Positions 19,134 to 29,056 of a DNA stretch of 64,000 nucleotides are shown here, one piece after another. How positions within the stretch are numbered: the stretch's first letter is position 1; each line of letters opens with the position of its first letter. The DNA comes from Moraxellaceae bacterium. GTDB taxonomy: Bacteria; Pseudomonadota; Gammaproteobacteria; Burkholderiales; Rhodocyclaceae. Position numbers and translations under genes: made by a program. The stretch covers positions 1 to 64,000 of the forward strand of contig JAVHYF010000012.1 of the NCBI GenBank assembly GCA_031119205.1, read 5' to 3'. A model generated the notes under the pieces. The model had not been told where the DNA came from, made no database searches, and was given only the letters and a program-made list of their open reading frames with translations.

Positions 19134-20009
19134 ATGCCCAGCCTGGCTGTGTTGAAAGTGTTGCTCCGTGAGGTCACGACTGCGGAGCGCATTCCGCGGA
19201 CGACTGAACCTGATCTGGTCATGCAGGACGAGGCGCAGGTAGCCGCCTACACCCGCGCAGGTCGTGAAGATGGCGTGATGGCGCCGGTATATCTCTTCCA
19301 CTGCGCCAACATCTGCGAGGTGCTTCGGCCGGGTGATCGGGTGCTGGATCTTGCTTGCGGGCCTGCCACCCAGCTTGCCATGGTGGCCAGGCTCAATCCC
19401 CAGTGCCAGTTCCTCGGTGCTGATCTCTCCGAAACCATGCTTGGTCGCGCGCGTGCGCATGTTGCTGCGCTTGGCCTGACCAATGTGGAATTCGTGCATA
19501 CCGACATCAGCAAACTGTCGATGATTGCCGACCAGAGCATTGATGCTGTCATGTCCACCATGGCGCTGCACCATCTGCCGACCCTTGCGACACTCGAAGC
19601 GACGCTGTCCGAGGCCTCGCGCGTGCTCAAACCTGGTGGTGGAATCTATCTGGCGGACTTCGGCCGCCTGCATGCGGAGAGCTCGGTCCGTTATTTTGCG
19701 GACCAGTACGCGGATCGGCAGCCCGAGATTTTTACGGTGGACTATTACAACTCGCTGAAGGCGGCTTTCTCCGTGCAGGATTTCCGGCAGGCGGGCCAGG
19801 CACTGACCGCCCGGGCGAAGTTGTACTCGACTTTCATGGTCCCCTTCATGCAGGTCTTCAAGAGTGCTCCGCGCACGAACGAGTCGGACAGACTGCGGGG
19901 GGAGCTACGGAAGATTGCTGAGGAATTGCCGGACTATCACAGGACCGACCTGGCCGACATCCGCACGTTCTTTGCCTTCGGAGGCATGCGGGCGCCGTTG
20001 CTGGGCTAG
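19134..20009 (+). CDS. Class I SAM-dependent methyltransferase
   Basis: VLDLACGPATQLAMVARLNPQCQFLGADLSETML motif I/II and DAVMSTMALHHLP. Confidence 0.85.
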   Translation: MPSLAVLKVLLREVTTAERIPRTTEPDLVMQDEAQVAAYTRAGREDGVMAPVYLFHCANICEVLRPGDRVLDLACGPATQLAMVARLNPQCQFLGADLSETMLGRARAHVAALGLTNVEFVHTDISKLSMIADQSIDAVMSTMALHHLPTLATLEATLSEASRVLKPGGGIYLADFGRLHAESSVRYFADQYADRQPEIFTVDYYNSLKAAFSVQDFRQAGQALTARAKLYSTFMVPFMQVFKSAPRTNESDRLRGELRKIAEELPDYHRTDLADIRTFFAFGGMRAPLLG

Positions 20010-20012
20010 ACC

Positions 20013-21116
20013 TCAGGCCTCCGGGTGTGTCGTTTCTGCGTCTTTCCCGCTCCACATCAGCCGGGCAAGCGCAAGGCGAAGCGAGCGTGAGCGAGCCGGT
20101 CTGCTGAAACCGATCCGCGCAAGGAAGGCTGTGTGTTGCAGGGCATCCTCTCCAAGGCGATTGGCGAGTTGTGCGCGCAGCGCCTGCGCGGCACGCCATT
20201 CTTCCGGTGAGCGCGTGAAGGCCTCGTTTGCGCCGACGTACCAGGAAAAAATCAGCGGAGTCATGTTGGGCTGCAGTCGAAGTCCTTCTTTTTCGCAGGC
20301 AAGCCAGAAGCGCTGAACAGCGACACCAGCCGCGACATGGTCGTCGATGTCGCGCAGGGGCGTCGGGGCAACCAGCTGCACATGTGCCGAGCAGGCAATC
20401 GCCGGAATCAGATCCAGCTGAATACGCGGGGCCAGGGTCCCCATCAGGTAGCGGTTGAAGAAGCTCACGCGATCCCAGCTTGCCATCACCCACTGCATGA
20501 GACGCGCCGTCATCGGGTCGACGCCCACGGCCTCCTCGGGGATGCGGTCTTCGCTGAAGCGGGCGCGCCATTCGATGATGCTCTTGTGGACGGGGTAAGC
20601 CTCCGGGCAGCGAAGCCGGATGCCGGCATTCAGGAAAGACAGCCGGGCCATCCACAGACGCTCCCGGAATGGAGACATGAAGCGAACCTGCCAGCCTTCC
20701 GGCAGGGTAGCTGCCAGGCGCTCTACCTGGCTTGCCGTCAACTTCTGGAGACTCATGGGTCTGCGCTGGACGGCTCGGGTCTTGATGCTTGCATGCAGCG
20801 GATCGGGGTTCAAGCTTTCGTCACGCTTCAGCCATACGTCATAGAGCGGTCTTGTCTCGGAGGACTCCGGCCGCCTTTGCCAAATGGCAAGTAGCTGATG
20901 GCGTGTCGCGGCAATTCTCAGTGTCTCGAGCAGGGCGCCGTGAGCCAGGTGGCTGGGGTGGCCATGAAAGTCGTAAAGGATGTCCTCGCGCGTGTCGTGT
21001 CCATGGACGACGATGTGGTCCGGCGCGAGGATCTGGAATCGCCAGGGTTGGGTGTTGTCGCCGCTGGGCGCCCAGCGTGCATGCTCAAGAAGGTCGGCGA
21101 GGATTTCATCGTTCAT
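20013..21116 (-). CDS. Nitroreductase-family protein
   Basis: MNDEILADLLEHARWAPSGDNTQPWRFQI typical FMN-nitroreductase N-terminus. Confidence 0.78.
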   Translation of the reverse strand: MNDEILADLLEHARWAPSGDNTQPWRFQILAPDHIVVHGHDTREDILYDFHGHPSHLAHGALLETLRIAATRHQLLAIWQRRPESSETRPLYDVWLKRDESLNPDPLHASIKTRAVQRRPMSLQKLTASQVERLAATLPEGWQVRFMSPFRERLWMARLSFLNAGIRLRCPEAYPVHKSIIEWRARFSEDRIPEEAVGVDPMTARLMQWVMASWDRVSFFNRYLMGTLAPRIQLDLIPAIACSAHVQLVAPTPLRDIDDHVAAGVAVQRFWLACEKEGLRLQPNMTPLIFSWYVGANEAFTRSPEEWRAAQALRAQLANRLGEDALQHTAFLARIGFSRPARSRSLRLALARLMWSGKDAETTHPEA

Positions 21117-21984
21117 CGCCAGCCCCTTTTTCGATGCGCGCGATCTGCCAGGCTGCGATCCGGGTTGCGAGCCGCTGCAAGGGATTGCGGTGCCCCCACG
21201 GGCGCCACACGTGCTTGAGCTTGAGGCGGTAGGCGTCAAACTGGTAACTGTGCGGCGCGGGCTTCAGGCAGCCGCGGCCCAGCAGCAGTTTCAGTGCTTC
21301 GGTAGCGGCCGTGCCCGCGCACAACTGGCAGGCCATGACTGTGGAGGGGCCTTTCTTCTTGCTCAAGGATACGAAGCGGTCGTCGACCAGATAACCGCGG
21401 TGGAGCATGGCCGGTGAGAGGCCGATGAGGAATTTGATGGCCTCCAGAGTGTTCTCCTCGCCCGTCAGTCCGAAGTAGTCGTCGAAGCTCATGGATTCCG
21501 GTGTGAAGACGACGACCGCCGTACTCATTCCCATCGGAGCAGCAGTTACTGCCGGGATGCCTTTGCGGGCACAGGCCTGGAATACCTTGCGACGTACGTC
21601 GAGCACGAAGAAATCCAGTCCGTCGACGTACAGATCTACGCCTTCCAGGAAGCGGTCGATGTTTTCATCGAGGACGCCTTCCGGAAAGCAGCGGAGGTCG
21701 AGTTCCGGGTTGATGCCTCGGGCGAAGTCGGCCATGACTTCCAGCTTCGGTTGCCCGACCGTGGATGCGTAAGCGCCGGCCTGGCGGTTGAAGTTGGGCC
21801 AGTCGAAGTCGTCGAAGTCCGCCAGGCTGAAAGCGCCGATACCCAGTCGCGCCAGCGTCTGCAAGTGTTGCCCGCCGACGCCGCCCAGCCCGGCGATGGC
21901 GACCCTTTTCCTGCGCAACACGGCTTGCTCGTCTTCGGTAAGCCACCCCAGATTGCGGGAGAATGCCTGTTCATAGTGGAACAT
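21106..21984 (-). CDS. ThiF/MoeB/HesA (E1-like) adenylyltransferase family protein
   Basis: KRVAIAGLGGVGGQHLQTLARLGIGAFSLADFDDFDWPNFNRQAGA, the GxGxxG and DxD...NxNRQ signatures of E1-like enzymes. Confidence 0.88.
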   Translation of the reverse strand: MFHYEQAFSRNLGWLTEDEQAVLRRKRVAIAGLGGVGGQHLQTLARLGIGAFSLADFDDFDWPNFNRQAGAYASTVGQPKLEVMADFARGINPELDLRCFPEGVLDENIDRFLEGVDLYVDGLDFFVLDVRRKVFQACARKGIPAVTAAPMGMSTAVVVFTPESMSFDDYFGLTGEENTLEAIKFLIGLSPAMLHRGYLVDDRFVSLSKKKGPSTVMACQLCAGTAATEALKLLLGRGCLKPAPHSYQFDAYRLKLKHVWRPWGHRNPLQRLATRIAAWQIARIEKGAGDER

Positions 21985-22205
21985 GCGTCATGTCCGGCGG
22001 GTTCGTCTGCCCTGCATTCTAGCTACTCGCGCCGGAATTGATGTCGAAGCAGGCGGAACGGCGCCCGGATCCTGCTGTCGCCTGCCTGTCGGGGTGATCA
22101 CTGTCCTTGCGGACAGATGGTTTGCCGGATGGCTGCGGGTACCATACCGCCCGTTACGGTGACACGAGCCCTGTTGTGCGTTTTTTCCAGCCAAATCGGG
22201 TGTGT

Positions 22206-22219
22206 TTGATTACTATCAA
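22206..22219. promoter_or_regulatory. Perfect FNR/ANR box upstream of the XrtA EPS cluster
   Basis: TTGATTACTATCAA = TTGAT-N4-ATCAA; 44 bp upstream of the export-protein ATG (22264). Confidence 0.72.
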
Positions 22220-22263
22220 CGGGGTTTTTTGCGCCGCAGAATTGGCGTTCAGGAGTCATTGAA

Positions 22264-22881
22264 ATGAAACGATCAGATCTGTGGGGTCGTGGCGCCCTTT
22301 TGTCGCTGCTGCTGGCCTTCCTCGCGGGGTGTGCCACCTCGTCCTATCCGCCTGCGCCTGCCAAGGCGTCGTCGCCTGACTACAACTACGTGATTGGCCC
22401 GGGCGATTCGGTCAATATCATGGTGTGGCGCAATCCGGAGCTGTCCATGTCCGTACCGGTTCGACCGGACGGCAAGATCACCGCACCTCTGGTGGAAGAC
22501 CTGCCAGCAATCGGCAAGGACGCTGTCAGTCTGGCGCGTGATATCGAGAAGGCCCTGTCCAAGTACATCCGTGATCCGGTGGTGACCGTCATCGTCACCA
22601 ACTTCGTCGGTCCCTACAGCGAGCAGATCCGTGTCGTCGGCGAGGCCGCCAAGCCCCAGACCCTGCCGTACCGCCAGAACATGACCTTGCTGGACGTGAT
22701 GATCGCCGTGGGCGGCATTACCGATTTCGCCGACGGAAACGGCGCGAGCATCCTGCGTACGTCCGAGGGCACCAAGCAGTACGCCATCCGTCTCAAGGAC
22801 CTGCTGAAGAACGGCGACGTCTCGGCGAACGTCGAAGTCAAGCCGGGTGACGTTCTGGTCATTCCCCAGAGCTGGTTCTGA
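22264..22881 (+). CDS. XrtA-system exopolysaccharide export protein (Wza-like, lipoprotein)
   Basis: Lipobox LLLAFLAGC; YNYVIGPGDSVNIMVWRNPELSMSVPVRPDGKITAPLVEDL polysaccharide export domain. Confidence 0.92.
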   Translation: MKRSDLWGRGALLSLLLAFLAGCATSSYPPAPAKASSPDYNYVIGPGDSVNIMVWRNPELSMSVPVRPDGKITAPLVEDLPAIGKDAVSLARDIEKALSKYIRDPVVTVIVTNFVGPYSEQIRVVGEAAKPQTLPYRQNMTLLDVMIAVGGITDFADGNGASILRTSEGTKQYAIRLKDLLKNGDVSANVEVKPGDVLVIPQSWF

Positions 22882-22972
22882 TCTCCTCGCATGCCGACCT
22901 TCACGTCGGTATGCGCTCTTTTGTACTGGACGGACTTTGGCCCGGCCTGCCTGAACGAAACCGGATACGACG

Positions 22973-24523
22973 ATGGATGAGTTGCTACGTCAGTTGATGA
23001 CCCATTTGCGGGCCATGTGGGCCTACCGCTGGTGGGGGTTGGGGCTCGCCTGGGTGGTTGGCGTTATCGGTGCGGTTGCTGTCTACATGTTGCCCGACAA
23101 GTACGAAGCGTCGGCGCGGATCTATGTCGACACCCAGTCCGTGCTGGCGCCCCTGATGGCGGGCCTGGCGGTTCCCACCGATGTGAACCAGCAGGTGAAC
23201 ATGCTGACCAAGACGCTGGTGAGTCGTCCCAACGTCGAGAAACTGATCCGCATGGCAGATCTGGATCTTGCCGTGCGTACGCCGGTGGAGCGCGAAGCCT
23301 TGATCGCCGACGTGACCAAGCGTGTGCGCATCCAGGGAACCGGGCGCGACAACCTGTACACCCTCACGTTCATGGATGGTCAATCCGAGCGTGCCAAGCG
23401 CGTCGTGCAGAGTCTCGTCTCGATTTTTGTCGAGTCCGGCCTAGGCGACAAGCGCAAGGATACGGATAGCGCCCGTCGCTTCATCGAAGAGCAGATCAAG
23501 AACTACGAGCAGAAACTCGACGAGGCCGAAACCCGCTTGAAGGATTTCCGCCTGAAGAATCTGGCGTTGCTGGGTGAGTCTGGCAAGGACTCGTTGTCAC
23601 AGATGGGTGAAGTGACCGTAGCCCTGCGGCAGGCGCGTCTGCAATTGCGTGAAGCAGAGAATTCGCGCGATGCGCTCAAGCGCCAATTGAATGGCGAGGA
23701 GGCCGTGCTCCTGCCGGAGAATGCGATGCCTAGCGCATCCGGGATTTCGATTCCTGAGCTGGATGGCCGCATCGAGTCTCTGAAGAAAAACCTCGACGAA
23801 CTGCTGCGCAGCTACACGGAGCTTCACCCGGATGTCGTCGGTACCCGCAAGGTACTGGCCTCGCTGGAGGCTCAGCGGGCCGAAGAGATCAAGGCGCGCC
23901 GCAAGCCGGGCACGTCGGTGATCAACCCGAACACCAATCCGGTCTACCAGCAGATGAAGCTGTCCTTGGCCGAGTCCGAGGCAGCGGTTGCGTCACTGCA
24001 GACGCGCGTTGCCGAGTATGACGCCCGATTGGCTCAAATCCAGCAGATGGTCAAGCTGGGGCCGCAGATCGAGCAGGAGTTTGCACAGCTCAACCGTGAC
24101 TACGAGGTCCACAAGCGCAACTACGAAACGCTGGTTTCCCGCCGTGAGTCGGCCAACCTGTCGGTGGAGATGCAGGCGACGTCCGGTGTGGCCGAGTTCC
24201 GCCTGGTTGATCCGCCCAGCGTGCCAAGCAAGCCGTCGGCCCCCAACCGGATGCTGTTGTTGCCAGCGGTCGGGCTGCTTGCGCTGATGCTGGGCGCAGG
24301 CCTTTGCTTCCTGATTAGCCAGGTGCGGCCCTCGTTCCACGATAGCCGTTCGCTGCGTGAAACCACCGGCTTGCCGATCCTGGGCTCGATCTCGCTCAAC
24401 CGTACGCCGGAGCGCAAGCGCGCCGATCTCCGAAAGAAATATGCCTTCCTCGGGGCTGTTGCTACCTACATCGGCGCCTTCGGCGCCGTGATGGGGCTGG
24501 CGGCCTGGATGGGACGCGCGTGA
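22973..24523 (+). CDS. XrtA-system polysaccharide chain length determinant
   Basis: Wzz-like: two terminal TM segments flanking a long coiled-coil, YEASARIYVDTQSVLAPLMAGLAVPTDVNQQ. Confidence 0.92.
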   Translation: MDELLRQLMTHLRAMWAYRWWGLGLAWVVGVIGAVAVYMLPDKYEASARIYVDTQSVLAPLMAGLAVPTDVNQQVNMLTKTLVSRPNVEKLIRMADLDLAVRTPVEREALIADVTKRVRIQGTGRDNLYTLTFMDGQSERAKRVVQSLVSIFVESGLGDKRKDTDSARRFIEEQIKNYEQKLDEAETRLKDFRLKNLALLGESGKDSLSQMGEVTVALRQARLQLREAENSRDALKRQLNGEEAVLLPENAMPSASGISIPELDGRIESLKKNLDELLRSYTELHPDVVGTRKVLASLEAQRAEEIKARRKPGTSVINPNTNPVYQQMKLSLAESEAAVASLQTRVAEYDARLAQIQQMVKLGPQIEQEFAQLNRDYEVHKRNYETLVSRRESANLSVEMQATSGVAEFRLVDPPSVPSKPSAPNRMLLLPAVGLLALMLGAGLCFLISQVRPSFHDSRSLRETTGLPILGSISLNRTPERKRADLRKKYAFLGAVATYIGAFGAVMGLAAWMGRA

Positions 24524-24530
24524 GGATTGC

Positions 24531-25481
24531 ATGAGCATCATTGAAAAGGCCGTCGAACGGCTAGACCAACTGAAGAAGGCCGGCGTGGATGTGCCGGCAG
24601 TGTCCGCACCGCCGACGGCCGAGCAGCCGGCCGTGCAACCTGCGTCTGTCGCGCAGGCGCCAGTTGCCGCAGTGCCGGTTGCTGCAGCGCCGGTTGCCAA
24701 GGCCGCGCCGGTGTCGCGCCCCGCGGATGACGCGAGCCAGAGCAAGCGCGTCAACATCGACCTGACTCGCCTCGAGATGCAGGGCTTCGTCACGCCGAAC
24801 AATTCGCGTTCGATCATTTCCGAGGAGTTCCGCGTCATCAAGCGGCCCATCCTCAAGAACATCGACGGCGGTGTTGCCGGCAAGCACGCCAACCTCATCA
24901 TGGTGACCAGCTCGGTGCCGGGTGAAGGCAAGAGCTTCAGCTCGATCAATCTTGCCATCAGCATGGCGATGGAGCTGGACCACACCGTGCTGCTGGTGGA
25001 CGCAGACGTGTCGCGTCCCTCGGTGCTGAACCACCTTGGCCTGCCGCCGGCTCCTGGTTTGATGGACGTGCTGCTCAACCCCGGACAGGATCTGGGCGAG
25101 GTTCTGCTGCGTACCAATATCGACAAGCTGACCCTGCTGCCGGCCGGGGTTCCGCACCAGCGTGCGACCGAGTTCCTTGCCAGCGATGCGATGGTCGGGC
25201 TGCTCGATCAGATTGCCACCCGCTACCACGACCGTATCGTGATCTTCGATTCGCCGCCCCTGCTGGCGACGACCGAAGCACGCGTACTGGCCACGCACAT
25301 GGGTCAGGTGGTCATGGTTGTCGAGGCCGCCCGGACGACGCACGCAATGGTGAAGCAGGCGCTGGCAACCATCGAAGCCTGTCCGATCCGCCTGATGTTG
25401 CTCAACAAGCTGCGCGATGCAGGAGCGGGGGCCTACGGGTACTACACGCCATACGGATATGGCAATGCGCCGGCGCGCTGA
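24531..25481 (+). CDS. XrtA-associated BY-type tyrosine autokinase
   Basis: IMVTSSVPGEGKSFSSINLAISMAMELDHTVLLVDADVSRPS; Tyr-containing C-terminus AYGYYTPYGYG. Confidence 0.92.
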   Translation: MSIIEKAVERLDQLKKAGVDVPAVSAPPTAEQPAVQPASVAQAPVAAVPVAAAPVAKAAPVSRPADDASQSKRVNIDLTRLEMQGFVTPNNSRSIISEEFRVIKRPILKNIDGGVAGKHANLIMVTSSVPGEGKSFSSINLAISMAMELDHTVLLVDADVSRPSVLNHLGLPPAPGLMDVLLNPGQDLGEVLLRTNIDKLTLLPAGVPHQRATEFLASDAMVGLLDQIATRYHDRIVIFDSPPLLATTEARVLATHMGQVVMVVEAARTTHAMVKQALATIEACPIRLMLLNKLRDAGAGAYGYYTPYGYGNAPAR

Positions 25482-27024
25482 GCGTCATCGCCGGCCAGTC
25501 GCGACACCACCGTTGCCACATCGGCTGCGGTGCATCTGTCTGGCGGTGCTGCTGACTACCCCCACCCTGGCACTTGCCCAGACCTGGCGGCTCGGGGCAG
25601 ACGTGCGGGTGCGTGAGACGTTCACGGACAACGTCAGGCTGTCCAGCACCAACAGGGAATCCGACTGGGTCACCGAGCTGTCGCCCGGTGTAAGCCTGAC
25701 CGGACGCAGCGCGCGCGCGCGCGGCAGCCTGAACGCGCGGCTGAACAGTTATTACCACACGACGGACAGCAATTCGAACGACACCAATCTGGAGCTGTTT
25801 GGCGGCGGTACGTTCGAGGCAGTGGAAGACACCTTGTTCATCGATGCCGATGCACGCGCATCGCGAGAGGTCCTGTCGAGTTTCGGCGCGTCTTCTCCGG
25901 ATGGCATCAATACCAACGAGAACTCCGCCCAGTACTACGGCATGTCGGTGACCCCCAGAGGTTATTGGCGCCTCGGTACGAGTGGCACTGTCGAGGCTCG
26001 CTACCGCCTCGGATACACCGGCGCTGACGTCAGTTCGTACGATAGTCAGATCACCCATGACTGGACACTTGCACTGCGTAACGGTGCAGCCTGGGGGCGT
26101 GCAGGCTGGGAATTGATCGGCCTGGGTTCTGCCAACGAATACGACCGCGGTCGCGACCGGTCGATGGCGCGCTTGCGCGCAGCCTTTGTCTATACGGCGA
26201 GCGCCTCTGTGAAGTTGCGTCTGTTCGGTGGGCAGGAGCGTAACAACTTCTCTTCGCAGGAGCAGAAGACCTATACGAACTGGGGTGGCGGCGTGGAGTG
26301 GCGTCCGAGTGTGCGGACCCTGCTGTCCGCGGAAGCGGAAGACCGCTTCTTCGGTACCGGCTACAACGTCCGTTTTTCCCATCGTCGCGCGCGTACCAGC
26401 ATGGATATGCAGTTCTCGCGCGACGTGAGCTCCAACGCCGAAACATTCAACGGGGGCTCCAGCTACTTCCTGCTGCTGGAGCAGGAGGAACGCTTGCTGG
26501 AGTCGCAGGTTCCGGATGCCTCGCTGCGTCGCCAGATCGCCATCCTGCGTCTTGCCTTGCAGGGCATTACCCCGCAGAACGCGGCGCAGCTCGGTGGTCT
26601 GAGCAGCACGCGCACGATCAACCAGGTGGGACGGATCACCTTGGTGGCCAACGGGGTCCGCAACAGTGTCAGCCTGACCCTGAGCCGCCTGCAGCGCGAC
26701 ACCTTCCTGAACCAGGCTTTGACCAACGTGAACGACGATTTCTCGCGTTACGGCAGGGTCATCGACTATGTGACCTTTGTGGGCTGGAGCAACCGCCTGA
26801 CGCCGTTCACCAGCGTCAATGCCGGTCTCAGCTATACGGATTCGGAAGGCAGCAATAGCGGGGCCCCGGACACATCCCGGCAGCAAAAGGATGTCACGCT
26901 GGGATTGAACACGCAGCTGGGCGCCCGCTCCAACGGCGGCCTGACCTTCCGCCGTTCGAATTCCCGCGGCAGTGCGACCTATACGGAGAATGCGGTGTCC
27001 GCATTCCTGGCATACCGCTTCTGA
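25459..27024 (+). CDS. TIGR03016-type PEP-CTERM system-associated outer membrane protein
   Basis: Signal peptide then TWRLGADVRVRETFTDNVRLSS...; beta-barrel ending AFLAYRF; position in cluster; ATG overlaps kinase stop. Confidence 0.82.
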   Translation: MAMRRRAERHRRPVATPPLPHRLRCICLAVLLTTPTLALAQTWRLGADVRVRETFTDNVRLSSTNRESDWVTELSPGVSLTGRSARARGSLNARLNSYYHTTDSNSNDTNLELFGGGTFEAVEDTLFIDADARASREVLSSFGASSPDGINTNENSAQYYGMSVTPRGYWRLGTSGTVEARYRLGYTGADVSSYDSQITHDWTLALRNGAAWGRAGWELIGLGSANEYDRGRDRSMARLRAAFVYTASASVKLRLFGGQERNNFSSQEQKTYTNWGGGVEWRPSVRTLLSAEAEDRFFGTGYNVRFSHRRARTSMDMQFSRDVSSNAETFNGGSSYFLLLEQEERLLESQVPDASLRRQIAILRLALQGITPQNAAQLGGLSSTRTINQVGRITLVANGVRNSVSLTLSRLQRDTFLNQALTNVNDDFSRYGRVIDYVTFVGWSNRLTPFTSVNAGLSYTDSEGSNSGAPDTSRQQKDVTLGLNTQLGARSNGGLTFRRSNSRGSATYTENAVSAFLAYRF

Positions 27025-27032
27025 GGCGAGCC

Positions 27033-28160
27033 ATGTACGAGTCCTTCTATGGCCTGAGCGCCAAACCCTTCCAGCTCAATCCGGATCCGAGCTTCTACTA
27101 CGGCAGCCGCGGTCACAGGCGTGCGATGGCATACCTGGAGTACGGCCTGCACCAGAACGAAGGTTTCATCGTCATTACCGGTGAGGTCGGCGCGGGCAAG
27201 ACGACGCTGGTGCGCAGCCTGCTGCAGAAACTCGACCAGGCTTCGGTGGTGGCGGCGCATCTGGTGAGCACCCAGATCGATGCCGATGACATCCTGCGGC
27301 TGGTGGCGGCCGCTTTCGGAATTCCTGCAAAGGGCGTCGAGAAAGCTGACCTCCTGCTCGCGCTGGAAGGCTTCCTGGTGTCGGTGACGGCGTCTGGCAA
27401 GCGGGCGCTGCTGATCGTCGACGAAGCACAGAACCTTACGCCGCAGGCGGTGGAGGAACTGCGCATGCTGTCCAACTTCCAGCTCGAGGACCACGCGCTG
27501 CTGCAGAGCTTCCTGGTCGGTCAGCCGGAGTTCCGCGAGACCATGCAGAGCCCGCACATGCAGCAGCTCCGCCAGCGGGTCATCGCGTCGTACCACCTCG
27601 GGCCGATGGATGCGGACGAAACCCGCGCTTACATCGAGCACCGTCTGAAGCATGTGGGCTGGCGTGGCGACCCGCGCATCGAACCGTCGGCGCACGCGGC
27701 GATCCACGCTTTTTCCGGCGGCGTACCGCGGCGTATCAACACCACCTGCGACCGTCTGCTGCTGGCGGCCTTCCTGGCCGAGCGCCATGTCCTGACAGAT
27801 GCGCACGTTGAAGAGGTTGTGCGCGAGATCCGCGAAGAGGGTACTTCCCGTGGCGCCGCGCCTTCCGTTCCCACTGTGCCTGCGCTCCGTGCGGATCTCG
27901 GCGCCCTCCAGGCAAGCCTCGCAGCCTTGCCCGGGCTGCCCAGCGACCCGGCTACGCTGAAGGCCCTCGGTGACGTGGCGGCCGGTTTCCAGGCCTCGCG
28001 ACTCGAAGAGCGCATCGCACGGCTTGAAACCACGTTTGCGGCGCTCGTCGGGCTGATGCAGCAACAGCAACAACAGCAGCAACAGTCGGCACGGCCGGTT
28101 GCGCCGGCCGCGCCGCGCGCTGTCAGCAACGACGGCAAGAAAGCCGCCGGCGGAAGCTGA
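27033..28160 (+). CDS. XrtA-associated ATPase (ExeA-like AAA)
   Basis: MYESFYGLSAKPFQLNPDPSFYYGSRGHRRAMAYLEYGLHQNEGFIVITGEVGAGKTTL. Confidence 0.93.
   Translation: MYESFYGLSAKPFQLNPDPSFYYGSRGHRRAMAYLEYGLHQNEGFIVITGEVGAGKTTLVRSLLQKLDQASVVAAHLVSTQIDADDILRLVAAAFGIPAKGVEKADLLLALEGFLVSVTASGKRALLIVDEAQNLTPQAVEELRMLSNFQLEDHALLQSFLVGQPEFRETMQSPHMQQLRQRVIASYHLGPMDADETRAYIEHRLKHVGWRGDPRIEPSAHAAIHAFSGGVPRRINTTCDRLLLAAFLAERHVLTDAHVEEVVREIREEGTSRGAAPSVPTVPALRADLGALQASLAALPGLPSDPATLKALGDVAAGFQASRLEERIARLETTFAALVGLMQQQQQQQQQSARPVAPAAPRAVSNDGKKAAGGS
28059..28085 (+). repeat. CAG/CAA microsatellite encoding Gln9 in the XrtA-associated ATPase
   Basis: CAGCAACAGCAACAACAGCAGCAACAG read directly. Confidence 0.95.
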
Positions 28161-28199
28161 CGGACCGTTCCGGCTCTCAACTCTATTCAACGTCCGATC

Positions 28200-29048
28200 A
28201 TGAACAACGCCCTCACCATCGACGTCGAAGACTACTTCCAGGTCTCTGCGCTGGCGCCACATTTCCCACGCAACGACTGGGACAAGGTGCCGTGCCGCAT
28301 CGAGCGCAACATGGAACTGATCCTCGCCATGCTGCACGAGTACGGCGCCAAGGCCACTTTCTTCACGCTGGGCTGGATCGCCGAACGTCATCCCAAGCTT
28401 GTGCGCCTGATCGTCATGGAAGGTCATGAACTGGCCAGTCACGGCTACGGGCACGAGCGTGCTTCCGATCAATCGCGAGGGGCGTTTCTCGCCGATGTGA
28501 AACTGGCCAAGGCCGTGCTGGAAGACATCGGTGGCGTGGAAGTGCGTGGTTATCGCGCGCCGAGCTTCTCCTTCGGCAAGACCAATCCCTGGGCGCACGA
28601 CTGCCTGCGCGAAGTGGGCTATGCCTACAGTTCGAGTGTCTACCCGGTGGTGCATGATCACTACGGCATGCCGGATGCGCCGCGCTTTGCCTACCAGATG
28701 GAAAACGGCCTGATCGAACTGCCGATCACCACCGTGCGCGCTGCAGGCCGCAACTGGCCGGCGGGTGGTGGCGGCTACTTCCGCCTGCTGCCCTATGGCA
28801 TGTCGCGCTGGATGATCGAGCGTTTCAACCGCATCGAGGCACGCCCGGCCATCTTCTACTTTCACCCCTGGGAGATCGACCACGAACAGCCCAGGGTGGC
28901 GCAGGCCTCGGCCAAGACGCGCTTCCGTCATTACATCAACCTGGCCAAGACCGAGACGCGGCTGCGCCAGTTGCTGACCGATTTCCAGTGGGGGCGTGCA
29001 GACGAGATTTTCCTGCCCGAATTCGCCCTGACCAAGAAAGCCGCCTGA
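28200..29048 (+). CDS. XrtA-system polysaccharide deacetylase (DUF3473 type)
   Basis: NALTIDVEDYFQVSALAPHFPRNDW...KATFFTLGWIAERHPKLVRLIVMEGHELASHGYGH. Confidence 0.93.
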   Translation: MNNALTIDVEDYFQVSALAPHFPRNDWDKVPCRIERNMELILAMLHEYGAKATFFTLGWIAERHPKLVRLIVMEGHELASHGYGHERASDQSRGAFLADVKLAKAVLEDIGGVEVRGYRAPSFSFGKTNPWAHDCLREVGYAYSSSVYPVVHDHYGMPDAPRFAYQMENGLIELPITTVRAAGRNWPAGGGGYFRLLPYGMSRWMIERFNRIEARPAIFYFHPWEIDHEQPRVAQASAKTRFRHYINLAKTETRLRQLLTDFQWGRADEIFLPEFALTKKAA

Positions 29049-29056
29049 TCCCCGCC

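Noticed and set aside
17862-19673. 603-aa minus-strand ORF
   Set aside because: Antisense to the PEP-CTERM gene and methyltransferase and crosses their promoter and terminator.
28059-28085. CAG/CAA tract as a CRISPR-like or regulatory repeat
   Set aside because: In frame inside a coding sequence, no spacers.
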